Below, piece after piece: positions 16,804 through 26,435 of a DNA stretch of 64,000 nucleotides (positions within the stretch are counted from its first letter, which is position 1; each line of letters opens with the position of its first letter). The notes beneath the pieces were generated by a model that saw nothing but the letters and a program-made list of their open reading frames with translations, did not search any database and was not told where the DNA came from. Source of the stretch: Flavobacterium weaverense (GTDB lineage: Bacteria > Bacteroidota > Bacteroidia > Flavobacteriales > Flavobacteriaceae); contig NZ_REFH01000007.1 of the NCBI RefSeq assembly GCF_003688495.1, positions 248,001 to 312,000 of the forward strand. Reading direction: 5' to 3'. The translations under genes and the position numbers were made by a program.

Positions 16804-18063
16804 TTAGTTGGTGCTGTTTATAGAATTTGCCATTCCTTTCCCAACAACTCTGTCATAACGATCAATACCTTCTCGATAATAGACTAAAATAGTGTACTCA
16901 TTTTCTGTTTGGTAAAAATTACCATCGATTGAATTTTCAACATCAATTACGCCTTTATTATCAGCAACTGTATATTGAAAATTAGTAAATCCCTGTTTGA
17001 TAAGAATTGCCTTTTCGTATGTTGCTTTTTTAGCATTGTATTCCATTTTATATTCATCTGTCAAACTATAATTGTTGAACATACCAGTTACGTAAATGTC
17101 TTTATTCAATGAAAAAGTTGGAGCCGATAAGCTAAAATAAACCCAAGCATAATCTGATTCGATTTCGCTGTTAAAGGCATTAATATTTTTAACAACAAAA
17201 TTTCCATTGATATCTTGCGAAAATGAATAAGGAAAGTTTGTCCTAGCTGCGCTTGTGTATAATCGCGAACCATAAATAGCTGTGTCAGAATCAATTTTTG
17301 CTACATTGTTTGCGGCTGATCTAATATCTTTATTTTCGAAATATAAAAACTCATTTCCAGCCCAAAACTGAGTTGGTGTGTCGTACTTATAAATGAGTTC
17401 GTTACCAATTGTATACTGAGGAGCGACATTTTGAATAGAAGAGTTAAACTGTCCATTTTGCAGTAAAACAACTTTTACATTCTTTAATGGATTTTGAAAA
17501 TTTATAGTTTTAGATCTAATTGTAAATTCTAAATTCTGTTTAGTATCCATGCTGTTTGCAGTTCTAGCTCTTTTAACTTGAGCAGGAACTGTGACTAAAT
17601 CTTCAACTAAAATTAATTTTCTTGAGAAAACAATTTCTTTATTTTCGTCTAAAATCTTAATCATATAATTACCGCTAATCTTTAATTGTAGGGTAAACTG
17701 ATTTGGAATTGCTAATTTGTAGTGAGAGTATATCTGTAATGTGTTGAATGAGTTACTATAGTTTTGAATACGCTGATTGTCAAAACCTTCTAAATATTCG
17801 TTTTTTGGTAATCCTGAAGGAACCCAATTATAATCACAATGAATAATTTCGTAATAATAATTAGCTTCGTTGCCAAATAAATCATCAAATTGAAGTTGGA
17901 ATCCTTCACCTAAATTTATAATAGGAACTATATTTTGCTCATTTTGTATAAATGATACGGTCTTAATATTATAGGGTGGAGTTATTTCTTTCTCCGCTTG
18001 CGCAAAAGTAAAACTGCTAACAAAGAATAAAAGAAGCGTTATTTTATAAAATATTTTTGTCAT
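16804..18063 (-). CDS. type IX secretion system Plug protein (DUF5103 family)
   Basis: This exported protein of 419 residues has a signal peptide (MTKIFYKITLLLFFVSSFTFAQ) and then the DUF5103 opening PPYNIKTVSFIQN, LGEGFQLQFDDLFGNEANYYY and the ITHCDYNW-like IIHCDYNWVPS. In Flavobacterium johnsoniae, a protein of this family binds the periplasmic end of the SprA translocon pore as the Plug, closing it between transport events; that is published knowledge of the family. Here the gene is not linked to sprA or other T9SS genes. The -VYFSLSAPTFSLNKDIYVTGMFNNYSLTDEYKM segment forms the second beta domain. Gliding genes gldB and gldC later in the window support an active T9SS organism. Confidence 0.8.
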   Translation of the reverse strand: MTKIFYKITLLLFFVSSFTFAQAEKEITPPYNIKTVSFIQNEQNIVPIINLGEGFQLQFDDLFGNEANYYYEIIHCDYNWVPSGLPKNEYLEGFDNQRIQNYSNSFNTLQIYSHYKLAIPNQFTLQLKISGNYMIKILDENKEIVFSRKLILVEDLVTVPAQVKRARTANSMDTKQNLEFTIRSKTINFQNPLKNVKVVLLQNGQFNSSIQNVAPQYTIGNELIYKYDTPTQFWAGNEFLYFENKDIRSAANNVAKIDSDTAIYGSRLYTSAARTNFPYSFSQDINGNFVVKNINAFNSEIESDYAWVYFSLSAPTFSLNKDIYVTGMFNNYSLTDEYKMEYNAKKATYEKAILIKQGFTNFQYTVADNKGVIDVENSIDGNFYQTENEYTILVYYREGIDRYDRVVGKGMANSINSTN

Positions 18064-18231
18064 TTTTTCGTGCTTATTATTTGGTAAATATAAGGAATGC
18101 TTCGATTTATTACTTATTAATTTAATTTCGATAAAATTCTAATTTTCTTGATGTAATACTCATTCATTATAACGTAATATTGTTGCTACTTGTTTCTTGG
18201 CATCAGATTTTTGCTCAAATAAATTACTCTT

Positions 18232-21042
18232 ATGAAACTATTGATACGCTCATTCTTTGCTCTTTTAATATTTCCGCTCGCTTGTTTTGCTCAGAAAATA
18301 GATTACTCAGAACTGATTCCATTAGATCCTACAGTAAAAATGGGAAAGCTTGAAAACGGTTTGACCTATTATATCAAGAAAAATGCCAAGCCCGAAAATA
18401 AAGTAGATCTGCGATTAGTAGTAAATGCAGGTTCGATCTTAGAAAATGTTGACCAGCAGGGATTAGCGCATTTTATTGAACATATGTGCTTCAATGGAAC
18501 AAAGAATTTTCCTAAGAATCAGTTGGTAGATTATTTACAGAGTATTGGAGTGAAATTTGGCCGACATTTAAACGCATACACGAGTTTTGATGAAACTGTT
18601 TATTTTTTACCAATACCTTCCGATAGTCCAGAAAAGTTAGAAAAGGGATTTCAAATCCTTGAAGATTGGGCCTTTAATACTGTTCTAACTGCAGAAGAAA
18701 TTGATAAAGAAAGAGGTGTTGTTTTAGAGGAATATCGGTTGGGTTTAGGAGCGGAGAAAAGAATGGAGTCTCGCTATCTTTTAAAGATGATGTATAATTC
18801 TAAATATGCAGAACGATTGCCTATCGGAAAAAAAGAAATATTAGAAAATTTTCAACATAAATCTTTAATTGATTTTTATAAACATTGGTATCGTCCCAAC
18901 TTAATGAGTGTAATTGTTGTGGGTGATATCGATGTGCTGGAAATGGAAAATAAAATTATTTCTCATTTTTCACAATATAAAAACCCATCAAATGCAAAAA
19001 GGAGAAAGGTTTTTGAAGTTCCTAATCACAATGAAACATTTGTAGCTATAGAAAGTGATAATGAAGCTTCAGCTTCTCAAGTTTTACTGCTTTATAAAGA
19101 CTACTCTGCGCCAAAAGCAATTGTAAACATTGGAGATTTTAAAAATTATATTGAGCAAGGATTGTTTTCTACAATTTTAAATAATCGATTAGACGAACTG
19201 ACTAATTCTGCTGCTGCGCCTTTTATTTCGGGATATTCTTCTTACGGAGATACTTTTGCTAGAAACAAAAAAGGATATCAATCTGCGGCGACTTCGAAAG
19301 AAAATCAGCATTTAGCCACTCTTCGTTCCCTAGTTGTGGAGAATGAAAGAGTGCGAAAATTTGGTTTTACAGCTGGAGAATTAGAGCGAGCCAAAAATGA
19401 ATTTAGTTCTTCCATTGAACAAGCCTATAACGATCGAGATAAGTTGAATTCAGAAAATTTTGCTACAGAATACCAAGCTAATTTTTTAGAAGGTAAACCC
19501 GCGCCGGGAGTTGAATGGACTTATGAAAAAATGAAACAAATTTTAACTCTGATCACATCGACGGATGTGAATATTTTAATAAACGATTATTTAAAAGAAG
19601 ATAACCGTGTCGTCATTTTGACTGGTCCAGAAAAAGATGGTGTAAAAAATATAACAGAAAAAGAGGTTTTAGAAGCTTTAAAAATTGACATAAAAGAGCT
19701 TGAGCCATACCAAGACGTAGTAATTGCGAAGAGTTTAATTCGAAATCATATTGTGCCAGGAGTAATTGTAAGAAGGGAAAGTAATTCTAAAATTCAAACA
19801 AAAACGTTGATTTTATCAAATGGAGTAAAAGTGACTTATAAAAATACAGATTTTAAAAATGATGAGGTATTGTTTGAAGCAATTAGTTTTGGAGGAAGCA
19901 ATATGTATTCCAATGCTGATATGAAAAAAGTTCAGTTTGCCAACGCAGCGCTTACGGAAGCTGGTTTTTCAGGATTAAAACTGAATGATATTAATAAGTT
20001 TATGGCTGGAAAACTGGCAAGCGTTCAACCTTACATTGGGATTTTTAATGAAGAATTGAAAGGAATTGCCACACCTAAAGATTTAGAATATCTATTCCAA
20101 ATGACACATGCTTTTTTTACTGATTTGAATTTTGATGAGTCTGCGTTTGAAGGTTTTAAACAAAAGCAATCCGCAATTTTTTCGAATCTTGCTTCCCAAC
20201 CTAACTTTTATTTCCAACAAGAATTTTACACTTTCTTAAATAAGCAAAATCCCCGATTTAATGGCGTTATTCCTTCAGCTGAAACATGGTTAGAAATGGA
20301 CTATAAATTAGCATACACTAAATACAAGGAGCGATTCGCAAACGCGGCTGATTTTGAGTTTTACTTTGTGGGAAATATTGATGATAAAACGATTGAAGAA
20401 TTCTCCTTAAAGTATTTAGCTTCTCTTCCGGCTTCTCAGAAAAGAGAAAACGCAGTGGATTTGGGATATCGAATGATTAAAGGAGACTTTAAAAAGGTTG
20501 TGAATAAAGGAACTGATCCTAAAAGTAATGTGCTCATTATGTATTACGGTGATACTGAATATTCAGATAAGGATGCCTTGACCATTGAAGCGCTTGCTGA
20601 GGTTTTGACGATTAAACTAATAGAACAGTTGCGTGAAAATGAAAGTGGCGTTTACGGCATTTCAGCACGAGGTAATTTGACAAAGGTTCCTAATGAATCT
20701 TTTAATTTTACGATCGGTTTTCCGTGTGGTCCAGAGAATACCGAAAAATTAATAGCATCCGCATTAAAAGAAGTTCAGAACATTATTGAAAATGGACCTA
20801 CTGAAAAAGATCTTGCTAAATTTAAAGAGGGTGAATTATCAGACTACAGAAGTAATATTAAGAAAAATAGATATTGGTTATCAAATTTTATTTCATCTTA
20901 TAACAATCAAACTAATCCTGAAGATATTTTAAATTACGAAAATTTAGTCAAAGAAATCACAGTAAGAGACATTCAAGATATTGCTAAAAAGTTCCTTTCA
21001 AAAGATAAAGTGATTGGTGTTTTAATGCCTGAAGAAAAGTAA
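18232..21042 (+). CDS. M16-family zinc metallopeptidase, two-domain
   Basis: This exported peptidase has 936 residues and a signal peptide ending near CFAQ (residue 21). The inverted zinc motif HxxEH is at residues 80-84 (HFIEH), with the downstream Glu within the EEIDKERGVVLEEYR helix about 75 residues later. The C-terminal half repeats the M16 fold without its own zinc motif, as in pitrilysin-like and PqqL-like enzymes. It probably degrades peptides in the periplasm. It is a single-gene unit, divergent from the Plug gene with about 170 bases between, and ends at a perfect terminator. Confidence 0.92.
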   Translation: MKLLIRSFFALLIFPLACFAQKIDYSELIPLDPTVKMGKLENGLTYYIKKNAKPENKVDLRLVVNAGSILENVDQQGLAHFIEHMCFNGTKNFPKNQLVDYLQSIGVKFGRHLNAYTSFDETVYFLPIPSDSPEKLEKGFQILEDWAFNTVLTAEEIDKERGVVLEEYRLGLGAEKRMESRYLLKMMYNSKYAERLPIGKKEILENFQHKSLIDFYKHWYRPNLMSVIVVGDIDVLEMENKIISHFSQYKNPSNAKRRKVFEVPNHNETFVAIESDNEASASQVLLLYKDYSAPKAIVNIGDFKNYIEQGLFSTILNNRLDELTNSAAAPFISGYSSYGDTFARNKKGYQSAATSKENQHLATLRSLVVENERVRKFGFTAGELERAKNEFSSSIEQAYNDRDKLNSENFATEYQANFLEGKPAPGVEWTYEKMKQILTLITSTDVNILINDYLKEDNRVVILTGPEKDGVKNITEKEVLEALKIDIKELEPYQDVVIAKSLIRNHIVPGVIVRRESNSKIQTKTLILSNGVKVTYKNTDFKNDEVLFEAISFGGSNMYSNADMKKVQFANAALTEAGFSGLKLNDINKFMAGKLASVQPYIGIFNEELKGIATPKDLEYLFQMTHAFFTDLNFDESAFEGFKQKQSAIFSNLASQPNFYFQQEFYTFLNKQNPRFNGVIPSAETWLEMDYKLAYTKYKERFANAADFEFYFVGNIDDKTIEEFSLKYLASLPASQKRENAVDLGYRMIKGDFKKVVNKGTDPKSNVLIMYYGDTEYSDKDALTIEALAEVLTIKLIEQLRENESGVYGISARGNLTKVPNESFNFTIGFPCGPENTEKLIASALKEVQNIIENGPTEKDLAKFKEGELSDYRSNIKKNRYWLSNFISSYNNQTNPEDILNYENLVKEITVRDIQDIAKKFLSKDKVIGVLMPEEK

Positions 21043-21065
21043 AATTTCTGTAGGAAAGTCATAAA

Positions 21066-21097
21066 AAAACCTGCTAAAAATAATTTTAGCAGGTTTT
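21066..21097. terminator. bidirectional terminator after the M16 peptidase
   Basis: A perfect 14-bp stem AAAACCTGCTAAAA/TTTTAGCAGGTTTT with loop ATAA serves both the M16 gene and the leftward methyltransferase gene. Confidence 0.88.
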
Positions 21098-21105
21098 GAT
21101 GAATC

Positions 21106-21876
21106 TTATTTAAAACAAACGGGAATAACCTCTCCTTTAGCTAAACAATATTTTTCTACTAATTCAGGAGCAATTTTATTAGTGTAGTCTTCTTCAATTA
21201 CTTTGAATCCAATGCTCCTTAACTTGTCAAAATAGTCACGACCGTATATTCTAACATGATCGTATTGTCCAAAAATTTTAGCACGCTCTTTTTGGTCGGT
21301 TATAGTATCGTCAGCAAATGTAACTGCTCTTGATAAATCCTGAGGAATCTGCAAAATTGCCATTCCACCAGGTTTTAAAACGCGATACAGTTCTTGCATT
21401 GCTTTAGTATCATCTGGAATATGTTCTAAAACGTGATTGCAAAGTATAACATCATATTGATTGTCCTCAAAAGGTAAATTACATATATCTGCTTTTACAT
21501 CCGCTAAAGGCGAAAATAAATCAGTGGTTGTATAATCTATGTTCTTCTGGTTTCTAAATAATTTATAGAATGCTTGTTCTGGTGCAAAATGTAAAACTTT
21601 CTTTTTCTCTTTAGAAGTAAAAAAATCAGTTTGCTCATTTAAATACAACCATAATAAACGGTGTCGCTCTAAAGAAAGTGTACTTGGAGACAGTACGTTA
21701 TTTCGCTGCGTTTCGTATCCGTAAGGTAGCATTGACTTGAAACTTTTCCCATCAATAGGGTCAGTGTATTTATCTCCTTTTAAAGAAAAAGCGATTATTG
21801 GTCTCGCCACATAGCTTAAACGAATAAGTAATGGTCGAGGTATTGTGTTGAGGATTAATTTAAAAACAGATTTCAT
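21106..21876 (-). CDS. class I SAM-dependent methyltransferase
   Basis: This is a 256-residue methyltransferase from the ATG at 21876. A longer GTG start at 21894 would lie inside the inverted repeat next door, so the ATG is preferred. KKVLHFAPEQAFYKLF is a degenerate SAM motif I. VKADICNLPFEDNQYDVILCNHVLEHIPDDTKAMQELYRVLKPGGMAILQIP gives clear motifs II and III of the Methyltransf_11 type. The substrate is unknown. On the minus strand the order is map, GxxExxY gene, then this gene, so it may once have followed map directly. Confidence 0.82.
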   Translation of the reverse strand: MKSVFKLILNTIPRPLLIRLSYVARPIIAFSLKGDKYTDPIDGKSFKSMLPYGYETQRNNVLSPSTLSLERHRLLWLYLNEQTDFFTSKEKKKVLHFAPEQAFYKLFRNQKNIDYTTTDLFSPLADVKADICNLPFEDNQYDVILCNHVLEHIPDDTKAMQELYRVLKPGGMAILQIPQDLSRAVTFADDTITDQKERAKIFGQYDHVRIYGRDYFDKLRSIGFKVIEEDYTNKIAPELVEKYCLAKGEVIPVCFK

Positions 21877-21890
21877 AGGGTAAAGTTTAA

Positions 21891-21918
21891 ACACGAATTA
21901 CAAAGATTAGCACAAATT
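21891..21918 (+). repeat. left terminal inverted repeat of the GxxExxY unit
   Basis: This 28-base arm begins ACACGAATTA and ends AGCACAAATT. It matches the reverse complement of 22361-22388 at 25 of 28 positions, with mismatches at positions 10, 13 and 15. Confidence 0.8.
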
Positions 21919-21950
21919 ATAAATTTTGAAATGTATTTCACGAATTTAAA

Positions 21951-22325
21951 TTATAAAATAATTCTTTTATATTTTAAGCTGTATTCTCCAAAATTCACTA
22001 AAAGTCCCAACTTGTTTTTAGACGATGCCAAATAATTTAATGTTTGTTTCGTGTCACTATTAGTTAGTTGTGAAATTGCTTTTACTTCAAAAATTATTTC
22101 ATCGTAAACAACAAAATCGGCCACGTACTTTCTAGGTAAAATAATTTCTTTATATAAGATTTCGTATATTTTTTCTCTTTCAAATGGAATTCCATTTACT
22201 CTTAATTCATATTCTAGCGCATCTTTATAAACGACTTCACTATGACCGCGGCCTAAAATATTGTGAACTTCCATGCAAATACCAATAATTTTATAGGATT
22301 GTTCTTTTAAGTAAATATCACTCAT
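21951..22325 (-). CDS. GxxExxY protein (PD-(D/E)xK nuclease-like)
   Basis: This is a 124-residue protein of the GxxExxY family (PF13366 type). The name-giving motif is at residues 27-33 (GHSEVVY) in GICMEVHNILGRGHSEVVYKDALEYEL. The nuclease-like core follows: ADFVVYDEIIFEVKA, with Asp and a Glu-x-Lys, then a helix and NFGEYSLKYKRIIL. The fold suggests a nuclease, but no function is established. The gene is the only cargo between two 28-base inverted repeats. Confidence 0.88.
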   Translation of the reverse strand: MSDIYLKEQSYKIIGICMEVHNILGRGHSEVVYKDALEYELRVNGIPFEREKIYEILYKEIILPRKYVADFVVYDEIIFEVKAISQLTNSDTKQTLNYLASSKNKLGLLVNFGEYSLKYKRIIL

Positions 22326-22360
22326 ACTTAAATTTTTTTTGTGAAATTTATATACTTATT

Positions 22361-22388
22361 AATTTGTGCTAATTTGTGAAATTCGTGT
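22361..22388 (-). repeat. right terminal inverted repeat of the GxxExxY unit
   Basis: This arm begins AATTTGTGCT and ends ATTCGTGT. It is the partner of 21891-21918, with 25 of 28 positions complementary. Confidence 0.8.
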
Positions 22389-22394
22389 CTGTAA

Positions 22395-23213
22395 TTAAAT
22401 TACTAAAGGCACTTTTCTAAACTCATCTTCCTCATTACTGACGATTCCTAGAGCTTTATAGATATAAGCAAAAGTGGATAAAATTTCTGGTTTTCCATCA
22501 ATAATAGCAACGTCATGTTCAAAGTGCGCACTTGGTTTTCCATCAGCTGTGGTGATTGTCCAGCCGTCTTTATGTTGTTTGATGTTTCTTGTCCCAAGGT
22601 TGATCATCGGTTCGATAGCAACCACCATTCCTTCAACAAACAGTTTTCCTCTTCCTTTTCTACCATAATTTGGCATTTCAGGATCTTCGTGCATTTTTTG
22701 GCCAACACCGTGTCCTACTAATTCACGTACAACACCATAACCATGAGCTTCTGTGTATTTCTGAATTGCATTACCAACATCCTCCACGCGATTTCCAAGT
22801 CTTAATTCTCGGATTCCAACATATAAAGATTCTTTGGTTATCTGAAGTAATTTTCTGGTTTCTGGAGCGACTTCACCAATTTCAAATGAATACGCATGAT
22901 CACCATGATATCCGTTTTTGTAAGCGCCACAATCCACAGAAATAACATCACCGCTTTCCAATGGCTTGTTATTAGGAATTCCGTGCACTACTTGTGAGTT
23001 CGGACTCATACAAAGTGAGTTTGGAAAATCATATAAACCAAGAAAACTTGGAACAGCTCCGTGATCACGAATAAATTCTTCTGCTAGTTTGTCTAAATAT
23101 AAAGTAGTAACTCCTTCTTTAATTTCAGAAGCGACCATTCCTAAAGTTTTTGATACGATTAACGCACTTTCGCGCATTAATTCTATTTCTTCACGAGATT
23201 TTACAATAATCAT
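22395..23213 (-). CDS. map: type I methionine aminopeptidase
   Basis: This cytoplasmic metalloprotease removes N-terminal Met from new proteins. The metal ligands of the pita-bread fold are visible in SVDCGAYKNGYHGDHAYSFE (two Asp), ELVGHGVGQKMHEDP (His), VEGMVVAIEPM (Glu) and ARS-region HFEHDVAI (Glu). Its 272 residues suit a type I enzyme without an N-terminal SH3 or zinc extension. It stands first in a leftward set ahead of the GxxExxY and methyltransferase genes. Confidence 0.95.
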   Translation of the reverse strand: MIIVKSREEIELMRESALIVSKTLGMVASEIKEGVTTLYLDKLAEEFIRDHGAVPSFLGLYDFPNSLCMSPNSQVVHGIPNNKPLESGDVISVDCGAYKNGYHGDHAYSFEIGEVAPETRKLLQITKESLYVGIRELRLGNRVEDVGNAIQKYTEAHGYGVVRELVGHGVGQKMHEDPEMPNYGRKGRGKLFVEGMVVAIEPMINLGTRNIKQHKDGWTITTADGKPSAHFEHDVAIIDGKPEILSTFAYIYKALGIVSNEEDEFRKVPLVI

Positions 23214-23233
23214 AATTCTTGTTTTTCAGTTGG

Positions 23234-23241
23234 CAAAAGTA
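23234..23241 (-). promoter_or_regulatory. -7 promoter box of map
   Basis: On the minus strand this reads TACTTTTG, matching TAnnTTTG, about 20 bases upstream of the map ATG. Confidence 0.45.
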
Positions 23242-23386
23242 CGATTTTATAATTATTTATGTGAGTTTGGTTAATTATAAAACGCAAGCGTTTCTTAGAC
23301 CTTTTCGAGAAAAAGTAACAAAATGAATTAATCGTTATAAAAACAAATCACTAAATTAGTGCCATCTAAAAACAGAAATACACCTA

Positions 23387-24613
23387 ATGGATAGTACTGA
23401 AACTAAAAAAAAGAATTTAAATAGAATGAAAAGCATCGCCCTTAGTGTATTAGGGTTGGCCGTTGTTTGCTTTTTTGTAGCGCATCATTATAAGATAGGT
23501 TGGCTTAAAGCAATTAGTGAGGCTGCTATGGTTGGTGGTATTGCCGATTGGTTTGCAGTAGTAGCTTTATTCAAGCATCCACTAGGAATTCCGATTCCGC
23601 ATACCGCTCTGATTCCAAACAATAAAGATAGTATTGGACAAAATTTAGGAAGTTTTGTATCCGATGAATTTTTAATAAAGGAAAAGTTAGAAATTAAATT
23701 AGACGAATTTGATTTTGCTACCAAAGCAACAAATTGGATCAAAGAGGATAAAAATGCGGCTACAATTTCTGATTTAGTTGTTGAAAACGTTATTCCAGGA
23801 ATTCTAAAAACGATCGATGATGCCGATGTAAAGAATTTTATACAACGACAATTTGAAAGTAAAATGCAAGAATTGAATTTTGGTCAATGGGTTGCAGTTG
23901 CTTTAGAATCTTTATCTAAAAGTGAAAAACAATCAGAATTAATTACTGAGGTTTTAACTGTTTTAGCGACGGAGCTGGAGGCAAATAGGTTAGATATCAA
24001 TGAAAAAGTTAAAACTGCGACACCGTGGTACACATTAGGTGTTGCTGATAAAAAAATTGCTGATGGAGTTTTTAATGGACTTTATGAATTTTTAGAAATG
24101 GCAAAGGAGCACGATAGTTCCATCCGCCAAAAAATAAATTTATACATTTTAAATTTTATAGAAGATTTAAAACACTCACCAGAAATGCAGCAGAAAATCA
24201 GCACTCTGATAACTGAGTTTACACAAAAAGAAGAAGTTCAAAATTATATTGGATCGATTTGGCAGGAAATAAAAGATAATGTTACGACTGATCTGGATAA
24301 AGGTTCCGATTCTAAAATCAAATCAAATTTAACAAGTATGATTATGAACTTTGGTGACACAATTCAAAATGATACTATAATGACAACGAAAATCAATACA
24401 TTTATAAAGGTTGATTTGTTAGGTGTTTTACTTCGAAATAAAAAATCGATTGGAGACTTAATTGCAACCTCTGTTCAGAGTTGGGATAAAAAAGAAATAG
24501 CTGATAAATTAGAGTTGGAAGTTGGTAAAGATTTACAATTCATACGAATCAATGGAACTGTAGTTGGCGGATTCGTTGGTTTATTGATTTATTTTGTTGA
24601 GCAATTTATTTAA
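23387..24613 (+). CDS. DUF445 family membrane protein
   Basis: This protein has 408 residues, with a membrane segment near residues 15-32 and a second at the C-terminus (GTVVGGFVGLLIYFVEQFI). In between, the family hallmark EAAMVGGIADWFAVVALFKHPLGIPIPHTALIPNNKDSIGQNLGSFV is complete. The middle is a long helical region. DUF445 proteins (E. coli YjiN relatives) are inner-membrane proteins of unknown role. The gene is single and ends before a terminator. Confidence 0.9.
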   Translation: MDSTETKKKNLNRMKSIALSVLGLAVVCFFVAHHYKIGWLKAISEAAMVGGIADWFAVVALFKHPLGIPIPHTALIPNNKDSIGQNLGSFVSDEFLIKEKLEIKLDEFDFATKATNWIKEDKNAATISDLVVENVIPGILKTIDDADVKNFIQRQFESKMQELNFGQWVAVALESLSKSEKQSELITEVLTVLATELEANRLDINEKVKTATPWYTLGVADKKIADGVFNGLYEFLEMAKEHDSSIRQKINLYILNFIEDLKHSPEMQQKISTLITEFTQKEEVQNYIGSIWQEIKDNVTTDLDKGSDSKIKSNLTSMIMNFGDTIQNDTIMTTKINTFIKVDLLGVLLRNKKSIGDLIATSVQSWDKKEIADKLELEVGKDLQFIRINGTVVGGFVGLLIYFVEQFI

Positions 24614-24732
24614 AAGATCTACTGTGTGTTTTCTTTCTTATTTTTTCACGCTGGACAAATCTTAAATAATTTCCTCTACTGAATTTAGATGTGCGACGTT
24701 TACTATTTTTAAAACTAAATCTTTCTCTAAAA

Positions 24733-24763
24733 AAAAATGCTGTCCTATTAAGACAGCATTTTT
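24733..24763. terminator. terminator between DUF445 and gpmI genes
   Basis: The stem AAAAATGCTGTC/GACAGCATTTTT with a 7-base loop can serve both convergent genes. Confidence 0.85.
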
Positions 24764-24777
24764 AATTTATAAATTAT

Positions 24778-26295
24778 TTATAGCAAGGAATGACAACTCA
24801 TTACTTCAGGTTTTTCAACTCCCATCAATTCTAAGATTGTTGGAGCTATATCACCTAAAACTCCATTGTGAATCTGTTTCAACTCTTTATCGACTAATAT
24901 AATTGGGACTGGATTTGTCGTGTGAGCCGTATTCGGACTTCCATCGGGATTAATCATTGTTTCACAGTTTCCGTGATCTGCAATGACAATTGTTGTGTAA
25001 TTATTAGCTAATGCAGCCGCAATTACTTTTTCTACACACTTGTCAACCGCTTCACAGGCTTGTATCGCAGCACTCATTATTCCAGTGTGTCCTACCATAT
25101 CACCATTTGCAAAATTCAGACAAACAAAGTCGACTTCTCCTTTATTAAGTTCAGGAACTAAAGCATCTGTTAATTCATAAGCACTCATTTCTGGCTGTAA
25201 ATCGTAAGTTGCAACCTTTGGCGAGTTTTTTAATATCCTGCTTTCTCCGTCAAATGGCATTTCTCGTCCACCAGAAAAGAAAAAGGTAACGTGGGGATAT
25301 TTCTCTGTTTCAGCAATTCTAATTTGCTTTTTATTTGCTTTTTCTAAAACCTCACCAAGCGTTTCTGTTATGTTATCTTTATTGTAAACAACTTTTACAT
25401 TCTTGTACGTTTCGTCATAATTTGTCAGCGTTACATAATACAAATTAAGTTTATGCATATTGTGTTCGTGACAATTTATCTGTGTTAAAACTTCAGTCAA
25501 TTCGCGCCCTCTGTCTGTTCTAAAGTTGAAGAAAATAACAACATCTTCTTCTTCGATAGTAGCTAATGGTTTATCAGCATCATCGACGATAACTGTTGGG
25601 TGAATGAATTCATCAGTTACATTTACTTCGTAGCTTTCTTCGATTGAAGCGACTGCATCTTTTGAATGAGTTCCAACACCGTTTACTAATAATTCGTAAG
25701 CTAATTTTACTCGTTCCCAGCGTCTGTCGCGATCCATAGCGTAATAACGTCCAATTATCGACGCTAATTTTACAGTAGTATTAGCAATATAATCTTGTAA
25801 ATCTTGAATGTAATGTTTACCCGATTTTGGATCCACGTCGCGACCATCGGTGAAGGCGTGAACAAAAACATTTTCTAGTCCGTATTGTTGCGTTGCATCA
25901 ATCAGTCCACGTAAGTGAGAGGTGTGAGAATGAACGCCACCATCTGAAACAAGTCCTAAAAAGTGTACTTTTTTATTGTTAGCCTTTGCATATGTAAAAG
26001 CGTCTATTAATACTTGCTCTTTTGCTAAGGTGTCATTGGCTACAGCCAAATTAATTTTAGCTAAATCCTGATAAACAATTCGGCCGGCACCAAGATTCAT
26101 GTGTCCGACTTCGCTATTTCCCATTTGCCCTTCAGGCAGTCCCACATTCAAACCGTCAGTTCGAAGTTGAGCACTTGGATAATTTCTATATAAGCTATTT
26201 ATAAAGGGTACGTTAGCGTTGTCAATTGCTGAAACTTTTGGATCAGGAGATTTTCCCCAACCGTCCAAAATCATAAGAATTACTTTTTTATTCAT
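24778..26295 (-). CDS. gpmI: 2,3-bisphosphoglycerate-independent phosphoglycerate mutase
   Basis: This manganese-dependent glycolytic enzyme interconverts 3- and 2-phosphoglycerate. The alkaline-phosphatase-fold metal site is visible: Asp11 in LMILDGWG, the phosphoserine Ser61 in MGNSEVGHMNLGAGR, and DHGNCETM with TTNPVPIILV near the C-terminus. HSHTSHLRGLID and DGRDVDPKSG are further family blocks. Its 505 residues are normal. It is a single-gene unit. Confidence 0.96.
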   Translation of the reverse strand: MNKKVILMILDGWGKSPDPKVSAIDNANVPFINSLYRNYPSAQLRTDGLNVGLPEGQMGNSEVGHMNLGAGRIVYQDLAKINLAVANDTLAKEQVLIDAFTYAKANNKKVHFLGLVSDGGVHSHTSHLRGLIDATQQYGLENVFVHAFTDGRDVDPKSGKHYIQDLQDYIANTTVKLASIIGRYYAMDRDRRWERVKLAYELLVNGVGTHSKDAVASIEESYEVNVTDEFIHPTVIVDDADKPLATIEEEDVVIFFNFRTDRGRELTEVLTQINCHEHNMHKLNLYYVTLTNYDETYKNVKVVYNKDNITETLGEVLEKANKKQIRIAETEKYPHVTFFFSGGREMPFDGESRILKNSPKVATYDLQPEMSAYELTDALVPELNKGEVDFVCLNFANGDMVGHTGIMSAAIQACEAVDKCVEKVIAAALANNYTTIVIADHGNCETMINPDGSPNTAHTTNPVPIILVDKELKQIHNGVLGDIAPTILELMGVEKPEVMSCHSLL

Positions 26296-26312
26296 CGCAA
26301 AGTTATTTTAAA

Positions 26313-26320
26313 CAAAGATA
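26313..26320 (-). promoter_or_regulatory. -7 promoter box of gpmI
   Basis: On the minus strand this reads TATCTTTG, matching TAnnTTTG, 18-25 bases upstream of the gpmI ATG. Confidence 0.45.
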
Positions 26321-26435
26321 AAGTATTTCTAAAAATTGAAGTCACTTCATTTTAACTATTGTTGATTCAGAGATTAACAGGCCTGAAAAATAAACATTTG
26401 ATTGTTAGCTTTTCTCTTTTTTACAGTTAATGCAT

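Larger units (their letters stand above)
21891..22388. mobile_element. possible small non-autonomous element carrying a GxxExxY gene
   Basis: A 498-base unit is bounded by 28-base inverted repeats (25/28 identical) and contains one complete gene and nothing else. It sits between map and a methyltransferase gene. No transposase is encoded and no clear target-site duplication is visible, so movement would need an outside enzyme. Alternatively the arms form a long-range RNA or DNA hairpin. Related Bacteroidetes genomes often show sequences of the type ATTCGTGAAATTTGTG around GxxExxY genes, from general familiarity, not a search. Confidence 0.5.

Noticed and set aside
21880..22400. Target-site duplication around the GxxExxY unit.
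   Set aside because: No identical short sequence flanks the two arms, so classical transposition is not shown by the sequence.
22474..23274. Several plus-strand open frames opposite map (22474-22668, 22515-22721, 22670-22945, 23089-23274).
   Set aside because: All are shadows of map, whose motifs are complete on the minus strand.
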